A stretch of 64,000 nt of DNA from Adhaeribacter soli (GTDB taxonomy: Bacteria; Bacteroidota; Bacteroidia; Cytophagales; Hymenobacteraceae), in assembly GCF_008727925.1 (NCBI RefSeq), contig NZ_VTWT01000008.1, forward strand, positions 145,427 through 209,426, read 5' to 3'. The position numbers and the translations under genes were made by a program. The notes under the pieces are model-generated. The model was not told where the DNA came from and ran no database searches. It saw only the letters and a list, made by a program, of their open reading frames with translations. Shown piece by piece: positions 32,995 through 41,474 of the stretch; within the stretch, counting starts at the first letter, position 1, and each line of letters opens with the position of its first letter.

Positions 32995-33108
32995 CTTCCG
33001 GACATCTTGGTCCGGAAGCTTCCTGGCGGGGACATCCTTGTCCCCGTCTGTATAAACGCGGACGCAGACGTCCGCAGCAGATAGGTTTCGAACAGAGATG
33101 TCCGAAAC
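32995..33108. repeat. Four-hairpin composite element, copy 2 (inverted)
   Basis: The order is TTCCGGAC type (32995-33018), GGGGACA type (33027-33046), GCGGACG type (33058-33075) and TTTCGAACA type with one mismatch (33085-33108). This is the reverse of copy 1 at 9610-9724. The overall length (114 bp) and spacing match, so both are one composite unit inserted in opposite orientations. Confidence 0.8.
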
Positions 33109-33473
33109 AGCTAAAGCAGTTATAAACTACACTTATAAGAAAGGCGGAGAGTTCGATTTGAGCGGTCAGGTGTAGTTCTAAACTATACCTTCATATTAAC
33201 TCTTATTGCTATACAAAAACAATAATTAGAGTGTAGTTACCAATTACATTTAGAACCTGCTTGTGGTATACCTTTCCCAGGCTGCCAACTCAGACATTTA
33301 AGAAAAAGAACGCTACCATTTCCGCTCCAAAAACTCCAGCCCTTCAACCGCCTACCCGCCATTATGTTTTGTTTTCATACCTGAAAATCAGCTTTTAACA
33401 ATTCAATAATATTAACAATCCTTTCTTAACTTATTCATAATTTGGGCTTAACAGTGCCGTAAAAGTGCCGCCG

Positions 33474-33481
33474 TAAGTTTG
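33474..33481 (+). promoter_or_regulatory. Candidate -7 element upstream of the TonB receptor
   Basis: TAAGTTTG matches the Bacteroidota TAnnTTTG -7 consensus about 25 nt before the start codon. A -33 TTG with the right spacing is not evident, so support is weak. Confidence 0.3.
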
Positions 33482-33506
33482 TATTGAGACTAAAGCAATA
33501 CTTCTT

Positions 33507-36314
33507 ATGAAAGCAAATCTATTACTAATCTTAGCCTGCATCGGCATTTCCCTGCAAGGGTTTGCCCAAGGCACCGGAACCCTGGCCGGTAAGGTAACAG
33601 ACAAAAACACGCAAGAACCCGTTATCGGCGCCGTGGTTTTCATTACCGGGTCCAACCGGGGTACCACTACCGACCTGGACGGCAATTACTCCCTGAAACT
33701 ACAGGAAGGTATTTATAAGATTGCCGTTACTTACATTTCTTACAAGCAAAAAACCTTTGAGAACATCCGGATTGAGCCCGGCAAAACCACCACGCTGAAC
33801 ATCGGCATCGAGGAAGACAACAAGCACCTGAACGCAGTAACCATTGTGGGCACGCGCCAGACCAATACCGAAATGTCGCTGATCTCGGAGCTGAAGGAAA
33901 GCGAAATTGTGGTAAGCGGGGTTTCCGGCGAACAGATTGCCAAATCGCTGGACCGCGATGCGGCCGAAACGGTGAAACGCATACCGGGCGTAACGGTGAT
34001 GAACAACAAATACATCTACATCCGGGGCTTGAGCGAACGCTACAATACCGTGATGCTGAACGATGCGCTTACGCCAAGCACCGAGGTAGATGCCAAAGCC
34101 TTTTCCTTCGACATTCTGCCTACGAGCGTGATAGACCGCATTATGATCTACAAAGGCGGCTCGCCGGAACTGCCGGGCGATTTTGGCGGTGGCGTAATTA
34201 AGGTTTACACGAAGAACTTCGCCGACGAAAACACCACTACGTTGAATCTTTCGGGCGGCTACCGTTCTGGTACTACCTTCAAAGATTTCAGTTCTTACCA
34301 AGGCAGCAATACAGATTTCTTAGGTTTCGACAACGGTTACCGTGCTTTACCGAATTCCTTCCCGACCAAACTTACCAGCCGCACCAGTCCCGAAATGGTA
34401 GAGAAACTTGGCCGCGATTTGCCGAACTCCTGGGGCACGAACCTGAACAGCGCCGCGCCGGATCTAAGAATGTCCTTAGGATTGACCCGGGCCATGCGCA
34501 TCGGGGAAGTGAAGATCAGCAATATTTCCGCGCTTTCTTACAGCAATACCCGTCAGCACATTTCGGTGCAGCGCAACCGCTACTTAGATTACCAACCAGG
34601 CCAACCCTTGGAAAGCGAATTCAGCTACGTGGATGAACAATACAACCAGAATGTGCGCTTAGGCTTGATTCATAACTGGGGCATCCGACTGAACAACAAC
34701 CACAAGATCGAGTTCCGGAATTTATTTAACCAGTTAGGTTCCAGCGAAGTGATCGAACGCAACGGTGTGCAGGAAATTCAGGACAACGATATTAGAAGCA
34801 CCGCATTACGCTACGAAAGCCGCGGCATTTACTCTGGTCAGCTGCAGGGCACACACAACCTGAACGACGACCAGACCGAACTTACCTGGACCACCGGTTA
34901 TTCCCGCACCAACCGCAACGAGCCAGATTTCCGCCGCGCCCGCTACCAGCGCACCACCGGCACCAACGACCCTTTCATGCTGTACGTGCCTTATAACCCT
35001 GATCCCCAGCAAACCGGCCGGTTCTATTCCGAACTGAAAGAAAACACCTACATGGCCGGTGGCCAGGTAGAGCAGATCCTGGGTGAAAAAGACACTGCCG
35101 AAACCGACAACAGCCACAAGATTAAAGTACGTGCCGGTTTCTATGCCGAACACAAGAACCGCGATTTCGATGCCCGCTGGATGTCGTACACCCGGAGCAC
35201 GAACTTCGACGAATCGATCCGTTCGCTGCCTTTAGGCCAGGTCTTCCAGCCGCAAAACATCAACAACACTACCGGTTTCATTCTGGAAGAAGCCACCAAG
35301 CCAACCGACCACTATTCTGCTTCAAGCGACATTTTAGCGGCTTATGTAGGCACTTACATCCCGTTTACTTCCCGCTTTAATTTATCGGGCGGCCTCCGGG
35401 TAGAATACAACCGCCTGCAACTGGACACCCGCAAATCGGAAAAGGACATTGTAAAAGTAGACAACCCGACCACCAGTTTCTTACCAAGCCTGAACTTTAC
35501 CTATAACCTGACGGAGCGCACCATGCTTCGCTTCAACAACAGCATCAGCGTAAACCGGCCGGAATTCCGGGAACTGGCGCCTTTCAGCTACTTCGACTTT
35601 CAGCAGTACAGCGAAATCCGGGGAAATGAGAACCTGCAATCGGCTACCATTTACAACACCGACCTCCGCTACGAATTCTACCCCAACCCAACCGAAGCGA
35701 TTTCCTTCGGCGTGTTTTACAAATACTTTCAAAACCCGATCGAATCGACCATCGAGCCTTCTTCCGAAAACCCGAGCTACACCTTCTCCAACGCCATTTA
35801 CTCGCAAAACTACGGCGTGGAAACCGAGATCCGGAAATCGCTCTTAGACCTTTTCGAAAACAAACACCTGCAGAATATTTCCCTCGTGCTGAATGCTTCC
35901 CTGATAAAATCGGAAGTGAAACTGAACGCTGCCGACGCCGAAGTGCAGGAAGGTTCCCGGCCGATGATGGGCCAGTCGCCTTACATCGTGAATGCCGGCG
36001 CTTATTACCAGAACGAGGAAAAGGAATTTGAAGTGAGTTTGCTATATAACGTGATCGGCAAACGGATTTACCTGGTGGGCAATTTCCAGAACCCGACCAT
36101 TTACGAAATGCCGCGCCACGCCATAGACCTGACTATTTCCAAAAAGATAAACAACCGCTTCGAAGTTAAAGGCGGCATTCAGGACCTGCTGAACCAGAAG
36201 GTCCGCATGGTTCAGGACACTGACATGAACGGCAAAATCAACGACATCGACAGCAACATTGCCAGCTACCGCCGCGGCGCTTACACCAGCCTGGGTTTGA
36301 CTTACAGATTCTAA
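33507..36314 (+). CDS. TonB-dependent outer membrane receptor
   Basis: A 935-residue protein with a signal peptide (cleavage after QGFAQ, about residue 21). It has a carboxypeptidase-like regulatory domain (about 25-105, GKVTDKNTQEPVIGAVVFI), a plug domain (about 120-230, with RIPGVTVMNNKYIYIRGLSERYNTVMLND) and a long beta-barrel ending in the aromatic SLGLTYRF. It should import a large or scarce substrate using TonB energy. The following gene (36666) encodes a beta-helix lipoprotein, a common partner of this receptor type. The substrate is not predictable from sequence. Confidence 0.93.
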   Translation: MKANLLLILACIGISLQGFAQGTGTLAGKVTDKNTQEPVIGAVVFITGSNRGTTTDLDGNYSLKLQEGIYKIAVTYISYKQKTFENIRIEPGKTTTLNIGIEEDNKHLNAVTIVGTRQTNTEMSLISELKESEIVVSGVSGEQIAKSLDRDAAETVKRIPGVTVMNNKYIYIRGLSERYNTVMLNDALTPSTEVDAKAFSFDILPTSVIDRIMIYKGGSPELPGDFGGGVIKVYTKNFADENTTTLNLSGGYRSGTTFKDFSSYQGSNTDFLGFDNGYRALPNSFPTKLTSRTSPEMVEKLGRDLPNSWGTNLNSAAPDLRMSLGLTRAMRIGEVKISNISALSYSNTRQHISVQRNRYLDYQPGQPLESEFSYVDEQYNQNVRLGLIHNWGIRLNNNHKIEFRNLFNQLGSSEVIERNGVQEIQDNDIRSTALRYESRGIYSGQLQGTHNLNDDQTELTWTTGYSRTNRNEPDFRRARYQRTTGTNDPFMLYVPYNPDPQQTGRFYSELKENTYMAGGQVEQILGEKDTAETDNSHKIKVRAGFYAEHKNRDFDARWMSYTRSTNFDESIRSLPLGQVFQPQNINNTTGFILEEATKPTDHYSASSDILAAYVGTYIPFTSRFNLSGGLRVEYNRLQLDTRKSEKDIVKVDNPTTSFLPSLNFTYNLTERTMLRFNNSISVNRPEFRELAPFSYFDFQQYSEIRGNENLQSATIYNTDLRYEFYPNPTEAISFGVFYKYFQNPIESTIEPSSENPSYTFSNAIYSQNYGVETEIRKSLLDLFENKHLQNISLVLNASLIKSEVKLNAADAEVQEGSRPMMGQSPYIVNAGAYYQNEEKEFEVSLLYNVIGKRIYLVGNFQNPTIYEMPRHAIDLTISKKINNRFEVKGGIQDLLNQKVRMVQDTDMNGKINDIDSNIASYRRGAYTSLGLTYRF

Positions 36315-36327
36315 AAGCACTTTCGGG

Positions 36328-36601
36328 AATCCCTCCTTGGAGGGTCAAGGGGGAGGTTTTACAATATCAGGTCATCCCGAGCGAAGCCGAGGGAACTTAT
36401 GGGGGCAGAAGTAAATAAGCTTCACCCTCATTAAAAAGACCTCTGATTCAAATAGACACAACTTTTAATAACGGCTTAATAAGTTCCCTCGGCTTCGCTC
36501 GGGATGACGCAATAAGATAAGAAATTAAAAACACCCCTCCGACTCCCCTCAAGGGGAGAGTATCAGATAAATCTCCTGCCCTCCCCCCTCCAAAGGGGGA
36601 C
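36328..36601. repeat. Nested palindromic element containing a perfect inverted repeat
   Basis: The left part (36328-36361, CCTCCTTGGAGGGTCAAGGGGGAGG) and the right part (about 36530-36601, ACACCCCTCC...CCCCTCAAGGGG and CCCTCCAAAGGGGG) are nested-element ends. Between them lies the 30-bp inverted repeat listed next. The region between the receptor and lipoprotein genes therefore looks like one element inserted inside another. Confidence 0.65.
36371..36508. repeat. Perfect 30-bp inverted repeat
   Basis: The arms 36371-36400 and 36479-36508 are exact reverse complements (beginning GTCATCCCGAGCGAAGC and ending GCTTCGCTCGGGATGAC), with a 78-nt loop. Related words occur at 653-733 and 11058-11215. 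It lies between the receptor and lipoprotein genes and would form a strong RNA stem, possibly reducing read-through. Confidence 0.9.
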
Positions 36602-36665
36602 AGCAAAAACAGTATCAAACTTCAGAAAAAAAACTAAAAGACATTCATTAAACACTCAAAACACA

Positions 36666-38015
36666 ATGGAAAAGACAATGAAAAATTTAGGCAAATTCTT
36701 TGTAATGGCTTGTTTAGTAGCATTTACGGCAGCCTGCGGAAAAGACGACGATCAGGGAACGACGGTGGAACCGGGCATCGAGCAACCGGTAGGCACCGAA
36801 GAACTTTCCGGCAATATTTCTTCCGACAGAACTTTAAAAGCCAATACCCGCTACGTGCTGAAAGGCTTTGTTTATGTAACCAACAACGCGACTTTAACTA
36901 TTGAGCCGGGTACTATTATTAAGGGCGATAAAGATACCGACGGCTCGCTGATCGTGGAACGCGGTTCTAAAATTATGGCCGAAGGTACCCGCGAAAAGCC
37001 GATCGTATTTACTTCCAACATGCCGAAAGGCCAGCGTAAAGTGGGCGACTGGGGTGGCGTGATCATCCTGGGGAATGCACCGGTAAACCTACCGGGTCAG
37101 CCGAAGATCGAAGGCGGCGTGGATCGTCCGTACGGCGGTAGCAATGCGGCGGATAATTCCGGTATTCTGAAATACGTGCGCATCGAGTACAGCGGGATTC
37201 CTTTCCAGCCGGGCAATGAAATTAACGGCCTTACTTTGGGCGGCGTGGGTTCCGGAACGGTGATCGATTACGTGCAGGTTTCTTACAACGGCGACGATTC
37301 TTTCGAAATGTTCGGGGGTACGGTAAACGCGAAACACTTAATTGCCTACAAAAACGTGGACGACATGTTCGACTCCGACAATGGTTATTCCGGCAAACTG
37401 CAGTTCTTACTGGGCGTGAGCGATCCGAAAGTGGCCGACGTTTCCAAATCGAACGGGATTGAAACTGACAACGATTCAAACGGTTCTACCAACCTGCCGC
37501 AAACCAAGGCGCAATTCTCGAATGTAAGCCTGATCGGTCCGAAAGCCGATGCCAACACGCAAATAGACGGTAACTTTGGGCAGGGCATTCACTTCAAGAA
37601 AAACACCGGCGCGATGGTGCATAACTCGGTAGTTGCCGGATGGCCAATAGCCATTAACCTCGACGGTTCTGGCGTAGTGAACAACGCCAACACCGGAAGC
37701 CTGTTCTTTAAAAATGGTTTTATTTCTGGCAACACCCAGAATTTTAAATCGACCGATGCTAACTTCGATTTCAATGCCTGGTTCACAACCCACAACAGCT
37801 TTACTAAAACTTCAAACGCGGATCTGAAGCTTGAAAATTCATTCAGACAAACAGGCGCTAACTACCTGCCGGGTTCCGGTTCTGAGTTGCTCAGCGGTGC
37901 TGACTTCAATGGTTTAGATTCCTTCTTCGAGCGGGTTTCGTACCGGGGTGCTTTCGGCACTACCGACTGGACCCAGGGCTGGACGAACTTCGATCCGCAA
38001 AACACGGACTACTAA
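36666..38015 (+). CDS. Beta-helix-like lipoprotein paired with the TonB receptor
   Basis: A 449-residue protein with a signal peptide and lipobox TAAC (Cys24). An acidic spacer (GKDDDQGTTVEPGIEQP) is followed by a repetitive beta-rich region whose turns (NATLTIEPGTIIKGD, GSLIVERGSKIMAEGT, DWGGVIILGNAPVN) fit a right-handed parallel beta-helix. It ends TDWTQGWTNFDPQN. Proteins of this type often follow TonB receptors in Bacteroidota and may capture the substrate at the surface; that is inference from context. A second in-frame ATG lies at 36678. Confidence 0.82.
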   Translation: MEKTMKNLGKFFVMACLVAFTAACGKDDDQGTTVEPGIEQPVGTEELSGNISSDRTLKANTRYVLKGFVYVTNNATLTIEPGTIIKGDKDTDGSLIVERGSKIMAEGTREKPIVFTSNMPKGQRKVGDWGGVIILGNAPVNLPGQPKIEGGVDRPYGGSNAADNSGILKYVRIEYSGIPFQPGNEINGLTLGGVGSGTVIDYVQVSYNGDDSFEMFGGTVNAKHLIAYKNVDDMFDSDNGYSGKLQFLLGVSDPKVADVSKSNGIETDNDSNGSTNLPQTKAQFSNVSLIGPKADANTQIDGNFGQGIHFKKNTGAMVHNSVVAGWPIAINLDGSGVVNNANTGSLFFKNGFISGNTQNFKSTDANFDFNAWFTTHNSFTKTSNADLKLENSFRQTGANYLPGSGSELLSGADFNGLDSFFERVSYRGAFGTTDWTQGWTNFDPQNTDY

Positions 38016-38101
38016 CAGGTTGAACGCATGGTACATTAGAACAGGGTGAAAATTTTAATGTACGCTACCCGCCAGAGCAGCTTAGTCTCCTGCTCTTTAG
38101 G

Positions 38102-38132
38102 GGAAGCCTCGCTGCAAAGCGGGGCTTTTTGC
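38102..38132 (+). terminator. Terminator of the receptor-lipoprotein pair
   Basis: GCCTCGCT (38106-38113) pairs with AGCGGGGC (38118-38125, one G-T pair) with loop GCAA, followed by TTTTTGCTTTTT. Confidence 0.8.
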
Positions 38133-38225
38133 TTTTTGGGCCGGTTTGCTACCGTTTTGTTAAGTGCCGCATAAATGCGCGAAAACCGTATCTTTGAACG
38201 TTAGGAAAGTACCAATTGCCCGAAA

Positions 38226-39428
38226 ATGTCTGTTGCCAAGCGCCGTAAAGTTTTGTTTTTGCCCAAGTGGTACCCCGACCGCAAGCAGGACCAGAACGGC
38301 AATTTCATTCAGCAGCACGCCCAGGCCGTAGCGCAATATGCCGATGTGGTGGTACTTTTTGCGAACTACGACGATTTTTCCGGCCCCAACCTGATCCAGT
38401 TCGATTTCAAAAAAGACAACGGCATTCCGACTTTATACTTTTATTACAAGCAGCGCATTACCGGCATTTCTTTTATCGATAAACCGCTGAAACTGCTGCT
38501 GTACTTTGCCTGCATGATGCGGGGTTACCGCCTCGTTTTGCGTTTGTTCGGCCGGCCCGACCTGCTGCATGTACACGTACTTCTCCGCACCGGTTTATTT
38601 GCCTGGTTTAAATGCCTGACCGATAACCTGCCTTATATAATTACCGAACACTGGAGTTTGTATTTACCGCAGAATGCCCACCGGATAAGCTGGCTTCGGC
38701 GGAAATTAACAGCCATGATCGTAAAAAGGGCAGCTGCTTTGCATACGGTTTCCGGGAGCCTGCTGCAAGCCATGAATCGCCTGGGTTTCCGCAACAAACG
38801 CACGCTCGTGATACCCAACGTAGTGGCTACCGATACTTTTTATCCCGGAAACGCTACCAAAACCGCATCAAAAACCCGTTTCCTGCATGTAGCCGTTTTC
38901 AACGAAGAAGCCAAGAATTTAAGCGGACTGCTGCGCACCTTTCAGCAATTAACCGCTCTTAATCCGAATGCGGAACTCCGGATAATTGGTTTTGGGCCGG
39001 CCGAAGAACAGCTTAAAAAACTGGCACAGGAATTAGGTTTGCTCAACCAAACGGTATTTTTTGAAGGCAAAAAAGAACCCGGAGAAGTGGCCGCCTACAT
39101 GCGCGAAAGCGATGCGTTTGTACTCTTCAGCAATTACGAGAATTTGCCCTGCGTTTTAATTGAAGCCCTGGCCAGCGGCTTGCCCGTTATTGCCACCCGG
39201 GTGGGCGGCATTGCCGAAATGATCGGTCCGGAACAGGGCATTTTAATTCCACCGCGAGACGAAAAGGCCTTGCTGGAAGCCCTGCAATTTATGTGCGCCC
39301 ACCACCAGGATTTCTCCAAAGCAGCTTTGCGCCAATACGCGGTTAACAAATTCAGCTACCAGGCCGTGGGATGGCAATTTGCCGATCTGTACGAAACCGT
39401 TTTACTTTCGCTTCCAAAACCCGACTGA
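38226..39428 (+). CDS. Glycosyltransferase family 4 protein
   Basis: A 400-residue GT-B fold enzyme. The N-terminal acceptor domain opens VLFLPKWYPDRKQDQNGNFIQQHAQAVA. The C-terminal nucleotide-sugar domain has FFEGKKEPGEVAAYMRESDAFVLFSNYENLPCVLIEALASGLPVIATRVGG (about 279-330), including the E-x7-E-type signature. It transfers a sugar during surface polysaccharide or glycolipid assembly; donor and acceptor are unknown. The stop overlaps the start of the flippase gene by one base (TGATG), so the two are coupled. Confidence 0.92.
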   Translation: MSVAKRRKVLFLPKWYPDRKQDQNGNFIQQHAQAVAQYADVVVLFANYDDFSGPNLIQFDFKKDNGIPTLYFYYKQRITGISFIDKPLKLLLYFACMMRGYRLVLRLFGRPDLLHVHVLLRTGLFAWFKCLTDNLPYIITEHWSLYLPQNAHRISWLRRKLTAMIVKRAAALHTVSGSLLQAMNRLGFRNKRTLVIPNVVATDTFYPGNATKTASKTRFLHVAVFNEEAKNLSGLLRTFQQLTALNPNAELRIIGFGPAEEQLKKLAQELGLLNQTVFFEGKKEPGEVAAYMRESDAFVLFSNYENLPCVLIEALASGLPVIATRVGGIAEMIGPEQGILIPPRDEKALLEALQFMCAHHQDFSKAALRQYAVNKFSYQAVGWQFADLYETVLLSLPKPD

Positions 39429-40696
39429 TGTTCGAGAAAATTCTGCACACCTTTACTTCGCGGATTGGCATTGCCGGACTGAATTTCCTGATCGTGATCT
39501 TAACGGCGCAGAGCTTGGGCGCTGCCGGTCGCGGGGAGATTAGTTTATTTGTGGCCAACCTGGCGCTGGTGCTGCTGTTTACGGGCATCGTGGGCGGCAC
39601 CGCATTGGCGTATTTAACACCCCGCACCAACGTTTTTCAGCTCCTTTTGCCGGCTTATGTCTGGTCGGCGGTGGTCAGCGGCCTGGTTACTTTCGTCATT
39701 TTCCTGCTGAACCAGGTGCCGGCGGATTATGTCTGGCATTTGTTTGGGTTGGCCTTGCTGCAGAGTTTTTTTACGGTGAATGCTACCGTGTTGCTGGGCA
39801 AGGAAAAAGTTAAAGTCTACAACAACTTAACCTTTCTGCAAACCCTGCTTTCCGCCCTGATCCTTGCTTCCGGGTTTCTGCTTTTTTCTACCAAAACCAT
39901 AGCCTTTTACTTTACCGCTTTGTACGGGGCCTATGGAATTTCTACCCTGCTTAGTTTCATATTCCTGTTTCGGACCGGCGATAAGCCCGACTTTTCCGGC
40001 TTCCGCGAAAACGTGGCGCAATTGTTTCGTTTAGGCGCTACGGCGCAGTTTTCTAACATTATTACGTTCCTGAATTACCGACTGGGTTATTACTTTCTGA
40101 ATACGTTTGCCGATGCCAGAGCAGTGGGGATTTTCTCGGTGGGCGTGGCGCTTTCCGAGGCCCTCTGGATGATCGGAAAAAGTATGGCTACGGTGCAATA
40201 TTCCGCCTTGGTAAATACGGAAAACCAACAAGCCGGGCAAGCCATGACCATTAAACTAGTGAAGCTGAGTTTTGTCGCTACCTTAACCGCCGTATTGGTA
40301 TTAAGTGTATTGCCTCCTCCGTTTCTTACCTTTGTATTCGGGAAAGATTTCGTCGGGGTGAAACCGGTTATCTGGGCGCTGGCACCAGGCGTGGTGGCTA
40401 CCGGTACCGGCATGATCTTCAGCCATTACTTTGCGGGCCGCGGGAATTATAAGATCAATAACTGGGCGGCTCTGGTTGGTCTAGCTTTAACGGTACCGGC
40501 CTGCTTGCTTTTAATTCCGGAACTTGGTCCGGTTGGCGCCGGGCTGGCTTCAACGTTTTCCTATATGGCGGCCTTTGTGTTTCTATTTTTGAAATTCCGG
40601 CGGGAAAGTGGTTTTAACTTATGGCAGTTGGTGCCGGGGAAGGAGGATTTTGGGCAGGTTTTGCAGTTGCTTCGGAAAGGGAAAACTCAGATGTGA
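39428..40696 (+). CDS. Polysaccharide flippase (MOP superfamily)
   Basis: The start at 39428 overlaps the glycosyltransferase stop, giving 422 residues; a longer frame from 39371 lies inside the neighbouring gene. There are about twelve hydrophobic helices and an N-terminus typical of Wzx/oligosaccharide flippases (GIAGLNFLIVILTAQSLGAAGRGEISLFVAN). It likely moves a lipid-linked glycan across the inner membrane. Immediate coupling to a glycosyltransferase and a nearby deacetylase supports a surface glycan role. Confidence 0.88.
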   Translation: MFEKILHTFTSRIGIAGLNFLIVILTAQSLGAAGRGEISLFVANLALVLLFTGIVGGTALAYLTPRTNVFQLLLPAYVWSAVVSGLVTFVIFLLNQVPADYVWHLFGLALLQSFFTVNATVLLGKEKVKVYNNLTFLQTLLSALILASGFLLFSTKTIAFYFTALYGAYGISTLLSFIFLFRTGDKPDFSGFRENVAQLFRLGATAQFSNIITFLNYRLGYYFLNTFADARAVGIFSVGVALSEALWMIGKSMATVQYSALVNTENQQAGQAMTIKLVKLSFVATLTAVLVLSVLPPPFLTFVFGKDFVGVKPVIWALAPGVVATGTGMIFSHYFAGRGNYKINNWAALVGLALTVPACLLLIPELGPVGAGLASTFSYMAAFVFLFLKFRRESGFNLWQLVPGKEDFGQVLQLLRKGKTQM

Positions 40697-40734
40697 TTTC
40701 GGGGCTATCAGGGAAACCTGACGCAATATTGTGG

Positions 40735-40754
40735 GGACAGGTCAAGCCCTGTCC
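40735..40754. repeat. Small palindrome (GGACAGG / CCTGTCC)
   Basis: GGACAGG (40735-40741) and CCTGTCC (40748-40754) flank a 6-nt loop. Related words (GAGGTCAAGCCT near 40835, GGGCAGGTACAAGACCTGCCC near 43784) suggest another small dispersed repeat. It may also help end the flippase transcript. Confidence 0.45.
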
Positions 40755-40827
40755 GTACATGGGAAATTGGAAATGGGAATCAAGCTTGAGGTTTGCAAAT
40801 TCTTTTGCATCAGCTTTCTTTAGAGAT

Positions 40828-41340
40828 TCAGGCGAGGTCAAGCCTTAGTAAAAGATCGTTTTGGGCATCGGAACCGAGCATGAAAACGTGCTGGCCGAAT
40901 TGCTGAAAGCCGAATTTTCGGTAGAAATCAATTGCTTTCTGGTTGTGCTCCCAGACACCGAGCCAGAGTACTTCAGCCCCACTTTGTTTTGCAAGAGCCA
41001 GGCAAAGCTCCAGCAGCGATTTTCCGGCCTGGTGCCCCTGGAATTTCTGCAACACGTAGATCCGCTCCAGTTCAGCTTGTTTTAGATTGGGGAGCGTGGG
41101 ATTTTGGTTGTTGCTTAATTTGGCGTAGCCCGCGGGTTGTTCATTTACATAGGCCAGCAGAAACGTTACCCCGGGTACTTTCAGTTCTTCCCGGATCCGG
41201 GCCAGGGTGAAATTTTCCGCCAGGTAAGCCTTCATGTCGGCTTCGGTGTTTTGCGCGGCGAAGGCTTGGGTAAAGGTTTTCCGGCTTAGCGAAAGCAATA
41301 CTTCGGCATCGTTTTTTGTAGCTATTCGGAGATTTACCAT
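40828..41340 (-). CDS. GNAT N-acetyltransferase
   Basis: A 170-residue acetyltransferase that opens MVNLRIATKNDAEVLLSLSRKTFTQAF. The GNAT core includes GYAKLSNNQNPT, the strand ELERIYVLQKFQGHQAGKSLLELCLALA with the acetyl-CoA loop (QGHQAGK), and WLGVWEHNQKAIDFYRKFGFQQFG. The substrate is unknown; this type often acts on small amines or sugars. It converges with the flippase gene. Confidence 0.9.
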   Translation of the reverse strand: MVNLRIATKNDAEVLLSLSRKTFTQAFAAQNTEADMKAYLAENFTLARIREELKVPGVTFLLAYVNEQPAGYAKLSNNQNPTLPNLKQAELERIYVLQKFQGHQAGKSLLELCLALAKQSGAEVLWLGVWEHNQKAIDFYRKFGFQQFGQHVFMLGSDAQNDLLLRLDLA

Positions 41341-41416
41341 AACCTGTTTTTAAAAATATCTTTTCAAAAAGCCTTTGTCTCTCTAGATTACGAAAGCTTT
41401 CAAAATCAGTATAACT

Positions 41417-41456
41417 GCTCCTCCCCCTACCCCTCCAAAGGGGGACTTTTCCTCTG
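41417..41456. repeat. Partial nested palindromic element (half copy)
   Basis: CTCCTCCCCCTACCCCTCCAAAGGGGGACTTTTCC matches the right-hand end of the elements at 17084-17112 and 44983-45018 (position only quoted). The partner arm is absent, so this is a solo end. Confidence 0.6.
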
Positions 41457-41474
41457 CTAGTGCCATTTTACTTT

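Larger units (their letters stand above)
32798..33506. other. Intergenic region with a four-hairpin element
   Basis: No gene is credible in these 709 bp. The region holds the second four-hairpin element (32995-33108), a loosely repeated TGTAGTT / TATACCTT stretch (about 33170-33280) and the upstream area of the TonB receptor. Confidence 0.6.

Noticed and set aside
33699..34301. Long minus-strand frame within the TonB receptor gene
   Set aside because: It is fully antisense to a well-supported gene and its translation has no domain; a shadow of codon bias.
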